Below, piece by piece: positions 54,257-64,000 of a stretch of DNA of 64,000 bases. The notes under the pieces were generated by a model, which was not told where the DNA came from, ran no database searches, and saw only the letters and a program-made list of their open reading frames with translations. Each line of letters starts with the position of its first letter. Positions within the stretch are counted from its first letter, which is position 1. The position numbers and the translations under genes are program-made. Origin of the DNA: Lithobates sylvaticus (Eukaryota > Chordata > Amphibia > Anura > Ranidae); the NCBI GenBank assembly GCA_028564925.1, contig CM053029.1, positions 290,573,057 to 290,637,056 on the forward strand, in the 5' to 3' direction.

Positions 54257-57200
54257 ATGGCTGGAAGACCGCCAAGGGGAGGCAGAGCGTGCAGAGCCAA
54301 GAACACAGGGCAGGCAGGCTCTGTTTCTAGTGGACGTGGCCGTGGACGTGGACGTGGTCGTGCATCGTCATCAGCACGTGGCCATGGGACACGCGCGTCT
54401 TTGTTTTCGGCAGCTGGACATGTGGAGCCGCATCATGCTGAAGGCTTGGTAGAATGGATGACCAAGCCCTCCTCATCCTCCTCATCCTCTCTCACCCAGG
54501 CTCAGGGTACTGACAGAGCATCATCAGCCACCCCTTCCCTAGACCCACCATGTCCTCCTGAGGAGTCCCCCGAACTCTTTGAGCACAGTGTTGGGTACAT
54601 GCTCCAGGAGGATGCCCAACGATTCGAAGGCTCGGATGACGATACCCAGCTTGAGGAATCTGGCAGTACTGTTCCACCAGCTGCAGCTTACTGCCAGGTT
54701 TGCTCTAGTGGTGAAGAGGGAGGGGATGATGAGGTCACTGACTCCACGTGGGTGCCTCAAGGGAGAGAGGATGAGGAGGAGGACGAGGAGGAGGAGGATG
54801 CGGCGTCACATGTCCAACGAGGCAGGATGCCCCCTGGAGGCCAGGTAGAGGCCAGCACAGCAACTGTACAACACCGCAGAGCTCCGCCTGTGCAGGGCGC
54901 TGCCTCTGCACGTTATCAGAAAAGTTCTTTGGTGTGGGCCTTTTTTTAAACGAGTGCAGCAGATCGCACCACTGCTATTTGCAATATTTGTCTCAAGCGT
55001 ATCTCGCGTGGCCAAAACATCAGCCGCTTGGGCACCACAAGCATGACCAGACATATGGCGACCTGCCATGCAGCTCGTTGGCAGGCACACATAAAAGACC
55101 CACACCAAAGAACTAAGCGGACCTCTCCTTGCTCCTCCTCAGCTGGGATCTCCATCCCCACTACACCTTCAGTCCTCTCTGAAAGCTGCTCTGAGAGGAC
55201 TGAAGGTGTAGAATTAGGTGTGTCACAACCAAGTACTTGCAGTACACCGACGTCCGATTGCAGCAGGCAAATTTCCCTGCCCCAGCTGCTGGACCGTAGA
55301 AAGAAGTACACTCCCAGCCATCCACATGCCCAGCGGTTGAATGCTAGCCTGGCTAAATTGCTAGCACTTCAACTGCTGCCTTTTCAGTTGGTAGACTCGG
55401 CCCCCTTCCGTGAGTTTGTTCAATGTGCGGTTCCTCAGTGGCAGGTTCCCAAACGCCCCTTTTTCTCGCGGAAGGCGATTCCGTCTCTCTACCGGCATGT
55501 GGAGGGCAATGTCCATGCCTCGCTGGACAGGGCGGTCAGCGGTAAGGTGCATATTACCGCTGACTCATGGTCCAGCAGGCATGGACAGGGAAGGTACCTT
55601 TCTTTCACGGCCCATTGGGTCACTCTATTGGCAGCTGGGAGGGATGCAGGACAAGGTGCAGTAGTGTTGGAGGTTGTTCCGCCACCACGCCTCCAAAACG
55701 CGACTACTGCTACTGGTTGTGACACACCTCTCTCCTCCACCCCCTCCTCTTCTTCTTCCTCCAGTGCTCTGTCCTTGGAACCAGCGGTGCTCCGTAGGCG
55801 TACAAGGGGCTACGCAAGTACGCAGGCAAAAAGATGCCATGCCGTGCTTGCGCTGGTGTGTTTGGGGGACAGGAGCCACACTGGGCCAGAGGTTCTGGCA
55901 GCTCTGCAGGGGCAGGCCGAGAGGTGGTTGACGCCACGTCAGCTTAAGCCAGGAATGGTCGTTTCTGACAATGGCACCAACCTCCTCTCCGCCCTGCGAC
56001 AGGGGCAGCTCACCCATGTGCCCTGCATGGCTCACGTCCTCAACCTGGTGGTGCAGCGGTTCTTGGGCAGGTTCCCAGGCTTACAGGATGTCCTGAGGCA
56101 GGCCAGGAAAGTCTGTGTGCATTTCCGCCGATCTTATAATGCCAGTGCTCGGCTGACTGAGCTGCAAAAGGAGCTGAACCTGCCCAAGAACCGCCTAATA
56201 TGTGACATGCCCACCAGGTGGAACTCAACGTTGGCCATGCTGCAGCGACTGCACACGCAGCAGAGGGCCATCAATGAGTACCTTTGCGACTACGGCACCA
56301 GGACAGGGTCAGGGGAGCTTGGTTTTTTTTCCCCACGTCAGTGGTTCATGATCAGGGATGCATGCACTGTCCTCTCACCATTTGAGGAGGCCACGAGGAT
56401 GGTGAGCAGTGACAGTGCATGCATCAGTGACACTGTCCCTCTTGTCCACCTGTTGGAGCATACGCTGCGCGGGATAATGGACAGGGCACTTGAGGCAGAA
56501 CAGAGGCAGGAAGAGGAGGACTTCCTTGCCTCTCAAGGCCCCCTTTATCCGGACAGTGTTCCTTCTGTCCCACCCATCACACAGGAAGAGGATGAGGAGG
56601 AGGAGGAGGAGGAGGAGGGAGGAGGAGGAGGAGGAGGAGGATTGTGTGAGCATGGAGGTGGAGCCTGGCACTCAGCATCAGCAGCAGCAGTCTTTTAGGG
56701 ATGATGTACAGTCCCAACAAACCAGTGGACTTGTACGTGGCTGGGAGGAGGTGGCTGGCGATCATGTCATCCTCAGTGACCCAGAAGACTCCGGACCGAA
56801 TGCCTCAGCTAACCTACGCTGCATGGCCTCCCTGATCCTGCAAAGCCTGCGGAAGGATCCTCGTGTTCTTCGGATCAAGGAGAGGGACCATTACTGGCTG
56901 GCCAATCTCCTTGATCCGCGGTACAAGGGTAAGGTTGCGGACCTTATCTTGCCGTCGCAGAGGGAGCAGAGGATGAGACATCTCAGGGAGGCCTTGCAGA
57001 AAGGTCTGTGCAACGCGTTCCCAGAAACTGGGAGGCTACAAACTCCTGGTCCTGGGCGACGAGTTGCTGAGGCTTCGGTCAGTGGCAGAAGGAGCGGTGG
57101 GGAAGGTGGACGTCTGACCGATGCGTTCAGACAATTTTTTAGTCCGCAGCCCCAAGGTATGATCGGTTCCAGCAACCATCGCCAGCGTCTGATATACATG

Positions 57201-57500
57201 GTGCAGGAATACCTTGGGGCAAGGTCAGACTTGGACACCTTTCCCACCGAAAATCCTCTGGCTTACTGGGTCCTGAGGATGGATCACTGGCCAGAGCTTG
57301 CACAGTATGCAATTGAGCTACTGGCCTGTCCTGCCTCCAGCGTTCTTTCCGAACGCACATTCAGTGCTGCTGGAGGATTTGTGACTGATCATAGGGTGCG
57401 CCTGTCCACCGCCTCGGTTGATCGACTGACATTCATCAAAATGAATCAGTCTTGGATCACCACCAGCTACCAGGCACCTGAGGCGGATATAACCGAATAA
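54257..57500 (+). pseudogene. hAT transposase of hAT-2 (two breaks)
   Basis: ATG at 54257, stop at 57498-57500; the same protein as hAT-1 over nearly its whole length, with few substitutions. An in-frame stop occurs at 54947-54949 (WAFF then stop, where hAT-1 reads WAFFETSAADRT), just before the BED finger. A one-base length change in the GAG-repeat tract near 56615 shifts the frame, giving a Gly run and ending that frame at 56698; the last part (from about 56640 to 57500) is open in another frame. Catalytic blocks ITADSWSS and VVSDNGTN and the dimerisation domain are all present. It is recently inactivated, probably by slippage in the second case. Confidence 0.92.
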
Positions 57501-57596
57501 TTTTTAATGTCACATCCCTTCAAGACTGCCTATGCTGATGCTGAGTGACTGTCCTCTTATGTTCACTGACTATCCTCTTCCTCCTCCTCAATGATC

Positions 57597-58240
57597 CATG
57601 CCACCACACCAGTGCCTAAGGCACAATTTTTCAGCCCCTGTTTAACAGGGGCGTGTACTTACAATTTTTTAAAAAAACGCTTCGCAACACGTGTGACTGC
57701 TGTGCTCCAAGTACAGTATCTGTGAGGGCCGGGTTGCAGTGTTGTGGCACCAGCACCAGTGCCTAAGGCACAATTTTTCAGCCCCTGTTTAACAGGGGCG
57801 TGTACTTACAATTTTTTAAAAAAATGCTTCGCAACACGTGTGACTGCTGTGCTCCAAGTACAGTATCTGTGAGGGCCGGGTTGCAGTGTTGTGGCACCAG
57901 CACCAGTGCCTAAGGCACAATTTTTCAGCCCCTGTTTAACAGGGGCGTGTACTTACAATTTTTTAAAAAAATGCTTCGCAACACGTGTGACTGCTGTGCT
58001 CCAAGTACAGTATCTGTGAGGGCCGAGTTGCAGTGTTGTGGCACCAGCACCAGTGCCTAAGGCACAATTTTTCAGCCCCTGTTTAACAGGGGCGTGTACT
58101 TACAATTTTTTTAAAAAATGCTTCGCAACACGTGTGACTGCTGTGCTCCAAGTACAGTCTCTGTGAGGGGTTGCAGTGTTGTGGCACCAGCACCAGTGCC
58201 TAAGGCACAATTTTTCAGCCCCTGTTTAACAGGGGCGGGT
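57597..58240 (+). repeat. hAT-2 3' array, type B units (about 143-149 bp, about 4.5 copies)
   Basis: Same unit as 14869-15510 of hAT-1 (gcccctgtttaacaggggc hairpin). Three units carry an extra ggccg[g/a] before gttgcagtgt, absent from all hAT-1 units and from the last hAT-2 unit. That indicates spread of a variant within this array only. Confidence 0.85.
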
Positions 58241-58615
58241 AATTACAAATCTTGATCTAATAGTTCACAGCAGGGCCCATTCCTGCGCCCACCAAGAGTA
58301 ACTATGAGGGCCTGCAGTCTTGTGGCAACACCGTCCACCACCACCGCCAAAGGCCCAATTTTTCTGCCCTGTTCATCAGGTGCTTGCAATTACAAATCTT
58401 GATCTAATAACTCACAGCAGGGCCCATTCCTGCGCCCACCAAGAGTCACTGTGAGGGCTTACAGTCTTGTGGCAACACCGTCCACCACCACCACCACCAA
58501 AGGCCCAATTTTTCTGCCCTGTTCAACAGGTGCATGCAATTAGAAATCTTGATCTAATAACTCACAGCAGGGCCCATTCCTGTGCCCACCAGTCTTGTGG
58601 CTACACCAACATCTA
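58241..58615 (+). repeat. hAT-2 3' array, type A units (about 3 copies)
   Basis: Three agcagggcccattcctg blocks, at about 58269, 58415 and 58565, against seven in hAT-1. The unit core is otherwise the same. Confidence 0.85.
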
Positions 58616-59449
58616 ATAGGGCAAATTTCTGCAGAGTATATACGGCAGGCCCCTACTTTCAAACATCCAACTTACAAACGAATCCTACTTGCAAACGGAA
58701 ATAGAAAACAGGAAGTGAGAGGAAATCTACCCCTAGGAAGGGAAATTCTATCATGTTAGATTTAATTTGGGAAAAAGGTATCTCCTCTCTACTGATGCTT
58801 TATCACCAATCCTTGTTTCAATTAAAACCCCACTTTTCCAAAAACATTTGTCATTGGGACGGAAAGTGAGGTGACATGTTCTGAACAGATGTGCAAAGAC
58901 AGCAAATGTTACAGGGGTGATAACCCCTCCCTATGTTCTCCAAAAAGCATAAAAATAGATTTTTTTGGGATGGAGCTACACTTCATAATGTACCTGTTCA
59001 GATTCTACTTAAGAACAAACCTAAAGCCGCAAGTGGTTTTAAATGGCTTCTTTTTTTCCTTTACAAATGTCATTTTGTGCAAGGACAGTTCTAAACACGG
59101 GAAACACATGCCACTTCACAGGCATACTTTGGACACCCCCCAGGTACCATATTTAAAGGAAAATTTCACTTTTTTTTTTTCACTTTATGCATCATTAAAA
59201 TGACTGCTCCCGAAAAAACGTTAGTTTTTAAAAGTTCTTTTTGCATTGATATATGTCCCCTGGGGCAGGACCCGGGTCCCCAAACCTGTTTTATGACATT
59301 AACATGCATATTGGCCGTTGTAATTAGCACTTTTGATTTCGAACGTTCGCGTCCATTATAACGTATAGGGTTCGAAAATTCGCGCGAACTTTCGGTCGGT
59401 TCGAAGGTTCTGGTGCGAACCGAACCCGGGGGTGTTCGGCTCATCCCTA

Positions 59450-59865
59450 CTCCATCCGTTTCCTCAGAGTGCTGGAGGTGCTCTGCCGCCTCAGCGGACA
59501 CACATCACGTGTTCTGGAGATGTCCCCAGATCCGCCAATTCTGGTCTGGGGTCACTTCCTGTATAGCAGAGGTGCTGCAAGTCCCGGTACCCTTGACTAT
59601 GGATGTGTGTCTCCTGGGGTTGGTAGACGAAGTAGTCCCATCAAGGACACACAGAACCTTACTCACGATACTTCTATTTTATGGGAAGAAGTCCATTCTA
59701 CTTAAGTGGAAAAAAGTGGGGGCTCCTGAAATAACCTTTTGGAAAGGCTTGGTGAACGCAATGCTCCCGCATTACAAAGCAACGTATAGGGCTAGAGGGT
59801 GCGGTAAAACATTTGAGAGAGTATGGAGTATGAACTTATGGAAAAGTATGGAGAGCATGGTATGA
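59450..59865 (+). pseudogene. LINE ORF2 C-terminal piece after hAT-2
   Basis: The frame gives SECWRCSAASADTHHVFWRC and PQIRQFWSGVTSCIAEVLQV, the Cys/His motif of L1-clade ORF2 proteins (compare CWRC...GTLLHIWWGCPQIQLFWKEV at 7708-8613). It then runs to NLWKSMESMV at 59865. By comparison with the other LINE copy, about 230 residues of ORF2 between the end of the 49558 piece and this point are missing. Confidence 0.88.
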
Positions 59866-60216
59866 GTCTGATCAAACAGTGTGACGGGACAGTCTGAAGC
59901 GGAAGGGTGGGAGGTTCTAATATGTAGCCAAAATATATTCTACACTGGGTGAAGAGTAAACGACAGATATTTTGGGTGATTAGAGATGTAAAATGGCTTT
60001 TATCATATATATATTTATAATATAATTTTTGTTGGGGGAAGGGAAATGAGTACAGGGAGGGGGGGGAGGTTATACCTGTTGTAGCCGTCGGTAGATGGCA
60101 TTGTTAATGTTGTTAGGAATACCGGCCAGGTTGGCCGATTGTTAAGCTTGGTGTTGTGCCAAGTTGTGCATGTGTTGTATGTCAAAAACTTTCAATAAAA
60201 ATAATTTTCTAAAAAT
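59866..60216 (+). other. LINE 3' UTR and A-rich tail
   Basis: No coding signal. It ends tcaataaaaataattttcta and aaaaataaaa before the target duplication at 60217. Confidence 0.75.
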
Positions 60217-60305
60217 AAAACACGCCTTACTGTCTTGCTGTAGATTCTTAAAATGGAAGCTTATCCCAGAATGCACTGGTTCCTAACAACTTTAACACAT
60301 TCTAA
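60217..60305 (-). repeat. LTR of BEL/Pao copy B, second piece
   Basis: Continues the copy A LTR alignment (cttactgtcttgctgtagat, then aatgcactggttcctaacaa). It is interrupted at 60306 by a Harbinger-type MITE. Confidence 0.8.
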
Positions 60306-60653
60306 AAATTCTGATCGGATTATGTTGTCAGAAAATCCGATCGTGTGTGGGCTCTAGCGGGCTTTTGAGCAGGATCTCAAATTTTCCGACAACAAAATCC
60401 GATCTGACTTTTTCCGATCGTGTGTAGAGAATTCCGACAGACAAAGTGCCACGCATGCTCAAATTATGAGACCAAAGCTATTGGCTACTAGCCTCTACGT
60501 AGTTTCGTCGTACGTATTGAATGTCACCACGTTCGGAACAATCAGATTTTTTTCTGACAACTTTGTCCGACCGTTTGTATGCAACACCAGTTTCGGACAA
60601 AAGCCGTCTGAAAAAATCGGACGGATTTTGTGGTCGGAATTTCCGACCGTGTG
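60306..60653. mobile_element. Harbinger-type MITE inside the LTR
   Basis: About 348 bp. The ends are rich in gatcggattatgttgtcaga...aaatccgatcgtgtgtggg and ggtcggaatttccgaccgtg, the same style of terminus as the Harbinger element at 600-797. The empty site in LTR A (attctaagagaat, near 4853) places the insertion at TAA/TA. Non-coding. Confidence 0.7.
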
Positions 60654-60820
60654 TAGAGAATGCAATATGTAACTTCTACAAACAGCAAAGCTATACCAGA
60701 AAGGGAACAGTAGGTGGCGCCTCTGCATATAACTAGCTTAGTGAAAATGAAGAAAACTCAACATGTTATTTTAAGCACATAAACATAAGTAAACTGAAAA
60801 GAAGCCCGGTAGGCAGAACA
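60654..60820 (-). repeat. LTR of BEL/Pao copy B, third piece
   Basis: Runs from gagaatgcaatatgtaactt to gcagaaca at 60820, matching 4855-5022. With the other two pieces it makes one complete LTR, which lies on the integrase side of copy B and is therefore its 3' LTR. Confidence 0.8.
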
Positions 60821-61235
60821 ACGTCACTAACCGAGTCTTCTGCAGAAAGCAAAAGAACAAATTCGCCCACTGGTCTTAGGAATACTTTGGCCTCATTCTG
60901 CTGGAATGTTTGTTGCTGCCGCCGCCGGTGGTATCAGCGGCTGATGGCCTGGCCCAGCCCATTGGTGAGAATTTCGGGGTCCCACAGCCTGACCCCGATG
61001 ATTACTCACCTTCCTGCCTATTTGATGCAACATACCCTCATTCATTTGATTTACTACTTGTATTACAGATATAGCAAAGCATTTACCCCTGAAGAGTGAG
61101 CTTGGTCTCACGAAACGTCATCGGTTACTACTCATGCTTGCACATTTCTCTGATGTTTGTATATTAGTATACACTGTTTTACCATGTATGTGGATTGTTT
61201 CTGGTTCACATTGTATGCATATTTTATTGGCCTGC
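60821..61235. other. Unclassified insertion-like segment with a hammerhead-like motif
   Basis: This lies between the copy B LTR and the internal BEL sequence and is not shared with copy A. It includes, at 61089-61119, CTGAAGA, a perfect 5-bp stem (GTGAG-cttggt-CTCAC), GAAAC and GTC: hammerhead-like order with one core mismatch. Stem I pairing is poor. It may be a Penelope-type terminal fragment. Confidence 0.35.
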
Positions 61236-61239
61236 ATTT

Positions 61240-61635
61240 AGGCTCGATTCACATCTATGCATTTTGCTTTTGAGCGTTTTTACAGTGCTTTTTGCGGTGC
61301 TTGCCGCGTTTTTGGACACGCGTTTTTACCGCGATTTTGCAGGTTTTTTTTACACTGTGGTTGCTTAGCAACCAGCTATATACAGTGTAAAAAAAAAAAA
61401 CGCAAATCGCGGCAAAATCGCTGTAAAAACGCGGCACTTGCGTTTTGGATGCGGGTCCATTGACTTCTATTACATGCAAATGCTTTTGCATGAAAAAAAG
61501 TCCCTGACCCTTTCCAAAAACGCAGAGGCACAAAAATGCATTGATGTGAACATGTTCCATAGGAACCCATGTTAAAAAATTTCCCTGCATTTCTGCAAAA
61601 TGCATCAAAAAACGCGCTAGTGTGAATGGAGCCTT
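61240..61635. mobile_element. MITE with short terminal inverted repeats
   Basis: Ends aggctcgattcacat and tagtgtgaatggagcct inverse-match. A central inverted pair covers tacactgtggttgc...tatatacagtgta (about 61350-61390), and ccgcgattttgc / gcaaatcgcgg-type arms flank it. About 396 bp, non-coding; hAT-like by end sequence, but no clear duplication found. Confidence 0.65.
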
Positions 61636-61639
61636 ATTG

Positions 61640-63194
61640 CTGTTGTGTTTCAGATATGCAACAATTGTAATAAATCTAAATTTTTTACTTCCATGACATG
61701 TTTTTTGACTAACCATATTCACCTCACTCAAAGTCCCAGGGCAAACCCCATGTATATATGTAATGAATTAGGGATGGAGGTGATGTTGGGGTGACACCAG
61801 ACCTTGTATCATTTATATTCTGCTGGAAGATCTTGACTTCAACTTTAGTCCTTCAAGCTTGTCCTCTCTTGGCAGTACTCTGGTGACCAGACCTAAAGGC
61901 AACTCATTCCTTCATGTCTGGCAATCTCTCATGAGCACATTATCAGGTTTAAGATTTTTAGGTTTTAGGTTTTTCAATGTGCCACTTTCTCCTTGGTTGA
62001 AGAGTGGAGATATATTGTTTCCTCCACCGACTCCAAAAGGTATCAGCAAGGGTTTGTCTCCACTGACGTTTGTAAAGGTCATTTTCACAAAACTCTCCAG
62101 CTGAAGCACCAACAAGGCCAGTCTTTTGAGTGAGTAACATAGCAGGTGTGAGAATCACTGGATCCTCAGAGTCACTTGAAATTGATTTCAAAGGTCTGGT
62201 ATTAATGATGGCTGTGACCTCTGCCATAAAGGTCACTAGACATTCATGGGTAAGCCTTGCAGTTCCTACTTGCAAAAAGATGGAGTCCAGAACTCTGCGG
62301 GCTATGTCTATCATCCTTTCCCAAGCACCTCCCATGTGAGAAGAGTGAGGTGGGTTGAAAGTCCCTGTGCAGCCTTGCTTACTCAAGTATCTTTCTACAC
62401 TGAGGGTGTCCAAGTTGAAAGGAATTTGCAGTTCCTTTGCTGCTCCTACAAAGTTGAAACCTCTGTCAGAGCGAATGAGTTTCACTGGGCCTCTGATTGC
62501 AATGAAACGTCTAAGAGCATTAATAAAACTTGAAGTGTCTATTGATTCAATCACTTCCATATGGACAGCTCAAATAGGCCTGCAGGTGAATATGACTGCC
62601 CAGCGTTTACTGTTTGAATGTCCCCCTTTGGTGTAACGGGTGGTGACAGACCAGGGACCAAAAACATTCAACAAGTCCAACATTAGTGAAAGGCGGATCC
62701 ATGCTAAGATGGTAAATTGGCCTTCTTTTGTGTCTGTAACATTTCACAAAGTTTACGGCAGATAAAACACTTGAAAAGAAACCTGGTCACACATCTCTTA
62801 ACTCCAACTATCCACAGTCCAGCAGCTGGTAAAGCTCCTTCAGTAAACAGTTGGCCCTGGTGTTTTGTTTGGTCATGGTAGTGTTGAATGAGTAAGTAGG
62901 AAACATGATGATGACCTGGAATCACTAAAGGATGTTTCTCTGAAAACTCTAACTTGCCTTTTTTTAAACGGCCTCCTACTCTCAACAGGCCATTTACATC
63001 AAGGATTGGATTAAGCTTCCTTAAAACCCTGTCTTTAGGAACAGGTTTCTGGATGGCAATGCAATTAATTTCTTTGGCAAAGACTTCTCTCTGTACAGCA
63101 GATATTATCCTGTTCTAGGTCAGCTACTGTGTAGACCTTTTTACAGTGGTGCCAACCTTTGCAGTTATCATTAGTTAGTGGATCACTTTTGTAG
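61640..63194 (-). mobile_element. BEL/Pao copy B, integrase half (broken fossil)
   Basis: Minus-strand remnant upstream of the copy B LTR. Parts seen: an HHCC-type zinc-binding segment (about 62704-62985), the integrase core (61958-62560), and the C-terminal side to about 61860. It is interrupted by the MITE at 63195-63704 and continues at 63705. The rest of the element is beyond the window. Confidence 0.78.
61958..62985 (-). pseudogene. BEL/Pao integrase remnant
   Basis: The upstream part shows HPLVIPGHHHVSYLLIQHYH and FKCFICRKL, the zinc-binding N-terminal region. The core shows GPVKLIRSDRGFNFVGAAKE (DDE-type Asp block) and FNPPHSSHMGGAWERMIDIA (Glu block), followed by ITAIINTRPLKS-like and CENDLYKRQWRQTLADTFWS, all typical of BEL/Pao integrases. 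Fossil. Confidence 0.8.
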
Positions 63195-63704
63195 TAGACA
63201 TAAAAAAATTAGTTTTGTTTCGTTCCGTTCCGTTTCGTATAAAAAAAAATTGTAATTTGTGTACGAAATTTAATTCGGATTCGTACGAATAACGAATTTT
63301 GTACGAATCGTTTTGAATCGTTAATTTGGATAACGAATAACGACCCTCTACGAATAATAACGAATTATCCGAAAAACGTATTAACGTTACATAACACAAG
63401 TCTATTGTTCACCAATCACTCAGAGGAAGGACGAAATACGAAATTTTGTTTACGAATACGTACGAATCGTTACGAATCGTTAATGATCACTATAATTTCT
63501 TTCATATTAGTTGAAATTTGTTATTTGGTAGTTTGGATTCGGATAAATTGGATCCGAAATTTGTAAATTAAATTTCGTATTTCGTAAAGAATTCGTAAAA
63601 ATTCGTAATTCGGATTCATACGAATGTACGAATTTCGAAAAATTCGTACGAATTTCCGATTCGTACGAATTTCCGATTCGTACGAAACTAATCGCACGTG
63701 TCTA
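63195..63704. mobile_element. AT-rich hAT-type MITE, full copy
   Basis: 510 bp, built from palindromic attcgtacgaat motifs. Ends TAGACAT...attagtttt and actaatcgcacGTGTCTA inverse-match. Flanked by TTTTGTAG (63187-63194) and TATTGTAG (63705-63712), an 8-bp duplication with one change. The partial copy at 798-1130 has TTTTGTAG on its right side. It sits in BEL copy B. Confidence 0.75.
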
Positions 63705-64000
63705 TATTGTAGGACTGAGCTATGTGGATTGGGCAAGTGATGGCTCGAACAAGTGATTTCCAGGTGGAGAACCTGCTAAAACGGTGGGATTTAAACCAGT
63801 TGAGAAAAGTTGTTGTAACTGAGGTAGAAACCTGAGGGCAGATTTCCTGATCCTTGTCTACATCTATTAAATCAAATGTGGCAAAGTCATTAGTGTTGCA
63901 GTCTGGACTGTGCAGAAAGGTGGGACCTGTGAACCATGAAGGTGACTGGCTGCAACAGATCTCGTTGCTAAGTCTGCAGAATTGTAGTCTGTAGGCACAA
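63705..64000 (-). mobile_element. BEL/Pao copy B, continuation (matches copy A 1131-1434)
   Basis: Near-identical by eye to 1131-1434, from aggactgagctatgtggatt to tgtagtctgtaggcacaa. It runs off the window edge. This overlap is what ties copies A and B to one family. Confidence 0.85.

Larger units (their letters stand above)
49579..59449 (+). mobile_element. hAT-2: 9.87-kb hAT transposon, inverted relative of hAT-1
   Basis: Same termini as hAT-1 (TAGGGATGGGC at 49579; the inverse of TAGGGATGAGC ending at 59449) and the same order of parts on the plus strand: hairpin promoter region, 64-bp array (50045-54247), transposase (54257-57500, two breaks), 3' arrays (57597-58615), unique 3' region. 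Unlike hAT-1 the flanks ttcctatc (49571-49578) and ctccatcc (59450-59457) agree at only four of eight positions, so there is no clear target duplication. It sits in the LINE ORF2. Confidence 0.92.
44065..60216 (+). mobile_element. L1/Tx1-type LINE, near full length, carrying a MITE and hAT-2
   Basis: Flanked by a 12-bp imperfect target duplication (44053-44064, 60217-60228) and ending in an A-rich tail (ttcaataaaaataattttct then aaaaataaaa). Order: GC-rich 5' UTR (44065-45149), ORF1 (45150-45955), spacer with a TTAA MITE (46279-46756), ORF2 (46918-49558), hAT-2 insertion, ORF2 C-terminus (59450-59865), 3' UTR. Without the insertions it is about 5.8 kb, the right size for a full-length element less about 0.7 kb missing at the hAT-2 site. 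It is broken in several places. Confidence 0.9.

Overview
The window is a graveyard of transposable elements in a large vertebrate genome, most likely an anuran amphibian (frog). The evidence is the mix of families: PIF/Harbinger, hAT, Tc1/mariner, piggyBac and TTAA MITEs, L1/Tx1-type and CR1/L2 LINEs, a Penelope-like element and BEL/Pao LTR elements, nested up to four deep. I see no convincing host gene, tRNA, rRNA or CRISPR array. The species call comes from family resemblance only; no database was searched. Identity and copy-number statements are by eye.

Layout. 1-797: end of a PIF/Harbinger transposon sitting in a hAT-type MITE, itself inside BEL/Pao copy A (1131-5022, minus strand, LTR 4515-5022). 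5023-6050: an unclassified repeat and a MITE. 6051-10505: a Tc1/mariner element split by a 5'-truncated L1/Tx1 LINE. 11140-12790: a CR1/L2 LINE. 13082-23331: a 10.25-kb hAT transposon (hAT-1) with an 8-bp target duplication and an open 1,075-codon transposase. 23332-27265: LINE fragments, an assembly gap (23545-24039), and a CR1/L2 copy carrying a solo LTR and TTAA MITEs. 27988-32404: a piggyBac transposon with a decayed transposase. 32491-39676: MITEs, a 3.5-kb non-coding piggyBac-like element and a piggyBac-derived near-palindrome. 40440-42240: a Penelope-like element. 43825-60820: an LTR of BEL copy B split by an L1/Tx1 LINE (44065-60216), which holds a TTAA MITE and a second hAT copy (hAT-2, 49579-59449) in inverted orientation. 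60823-64000: more MITEs and the integrase half of BEL copy B.

The most striking system is the hAT pair. Each copy has, from its 5' end: six serial hairpins around CCAAT and TATA motifs, about 4 kb of a 64-bp tandem repeat in three zones, the transposase gene (BED finger, hAT catalytic core, dimerisation domain), two further tandem arrays of about 143 bp per unit with hairpins, and the 3' terminus. Each 64-bp unit carries a good splice-acceptor-like sequence in the transposase direction. The unique parts of the two copies look almost identical, but their arrays differ in unit number and unit sequence. hAT-2 lacks a target duplication and sits where about 0.7 kb of its host LINE is missing.
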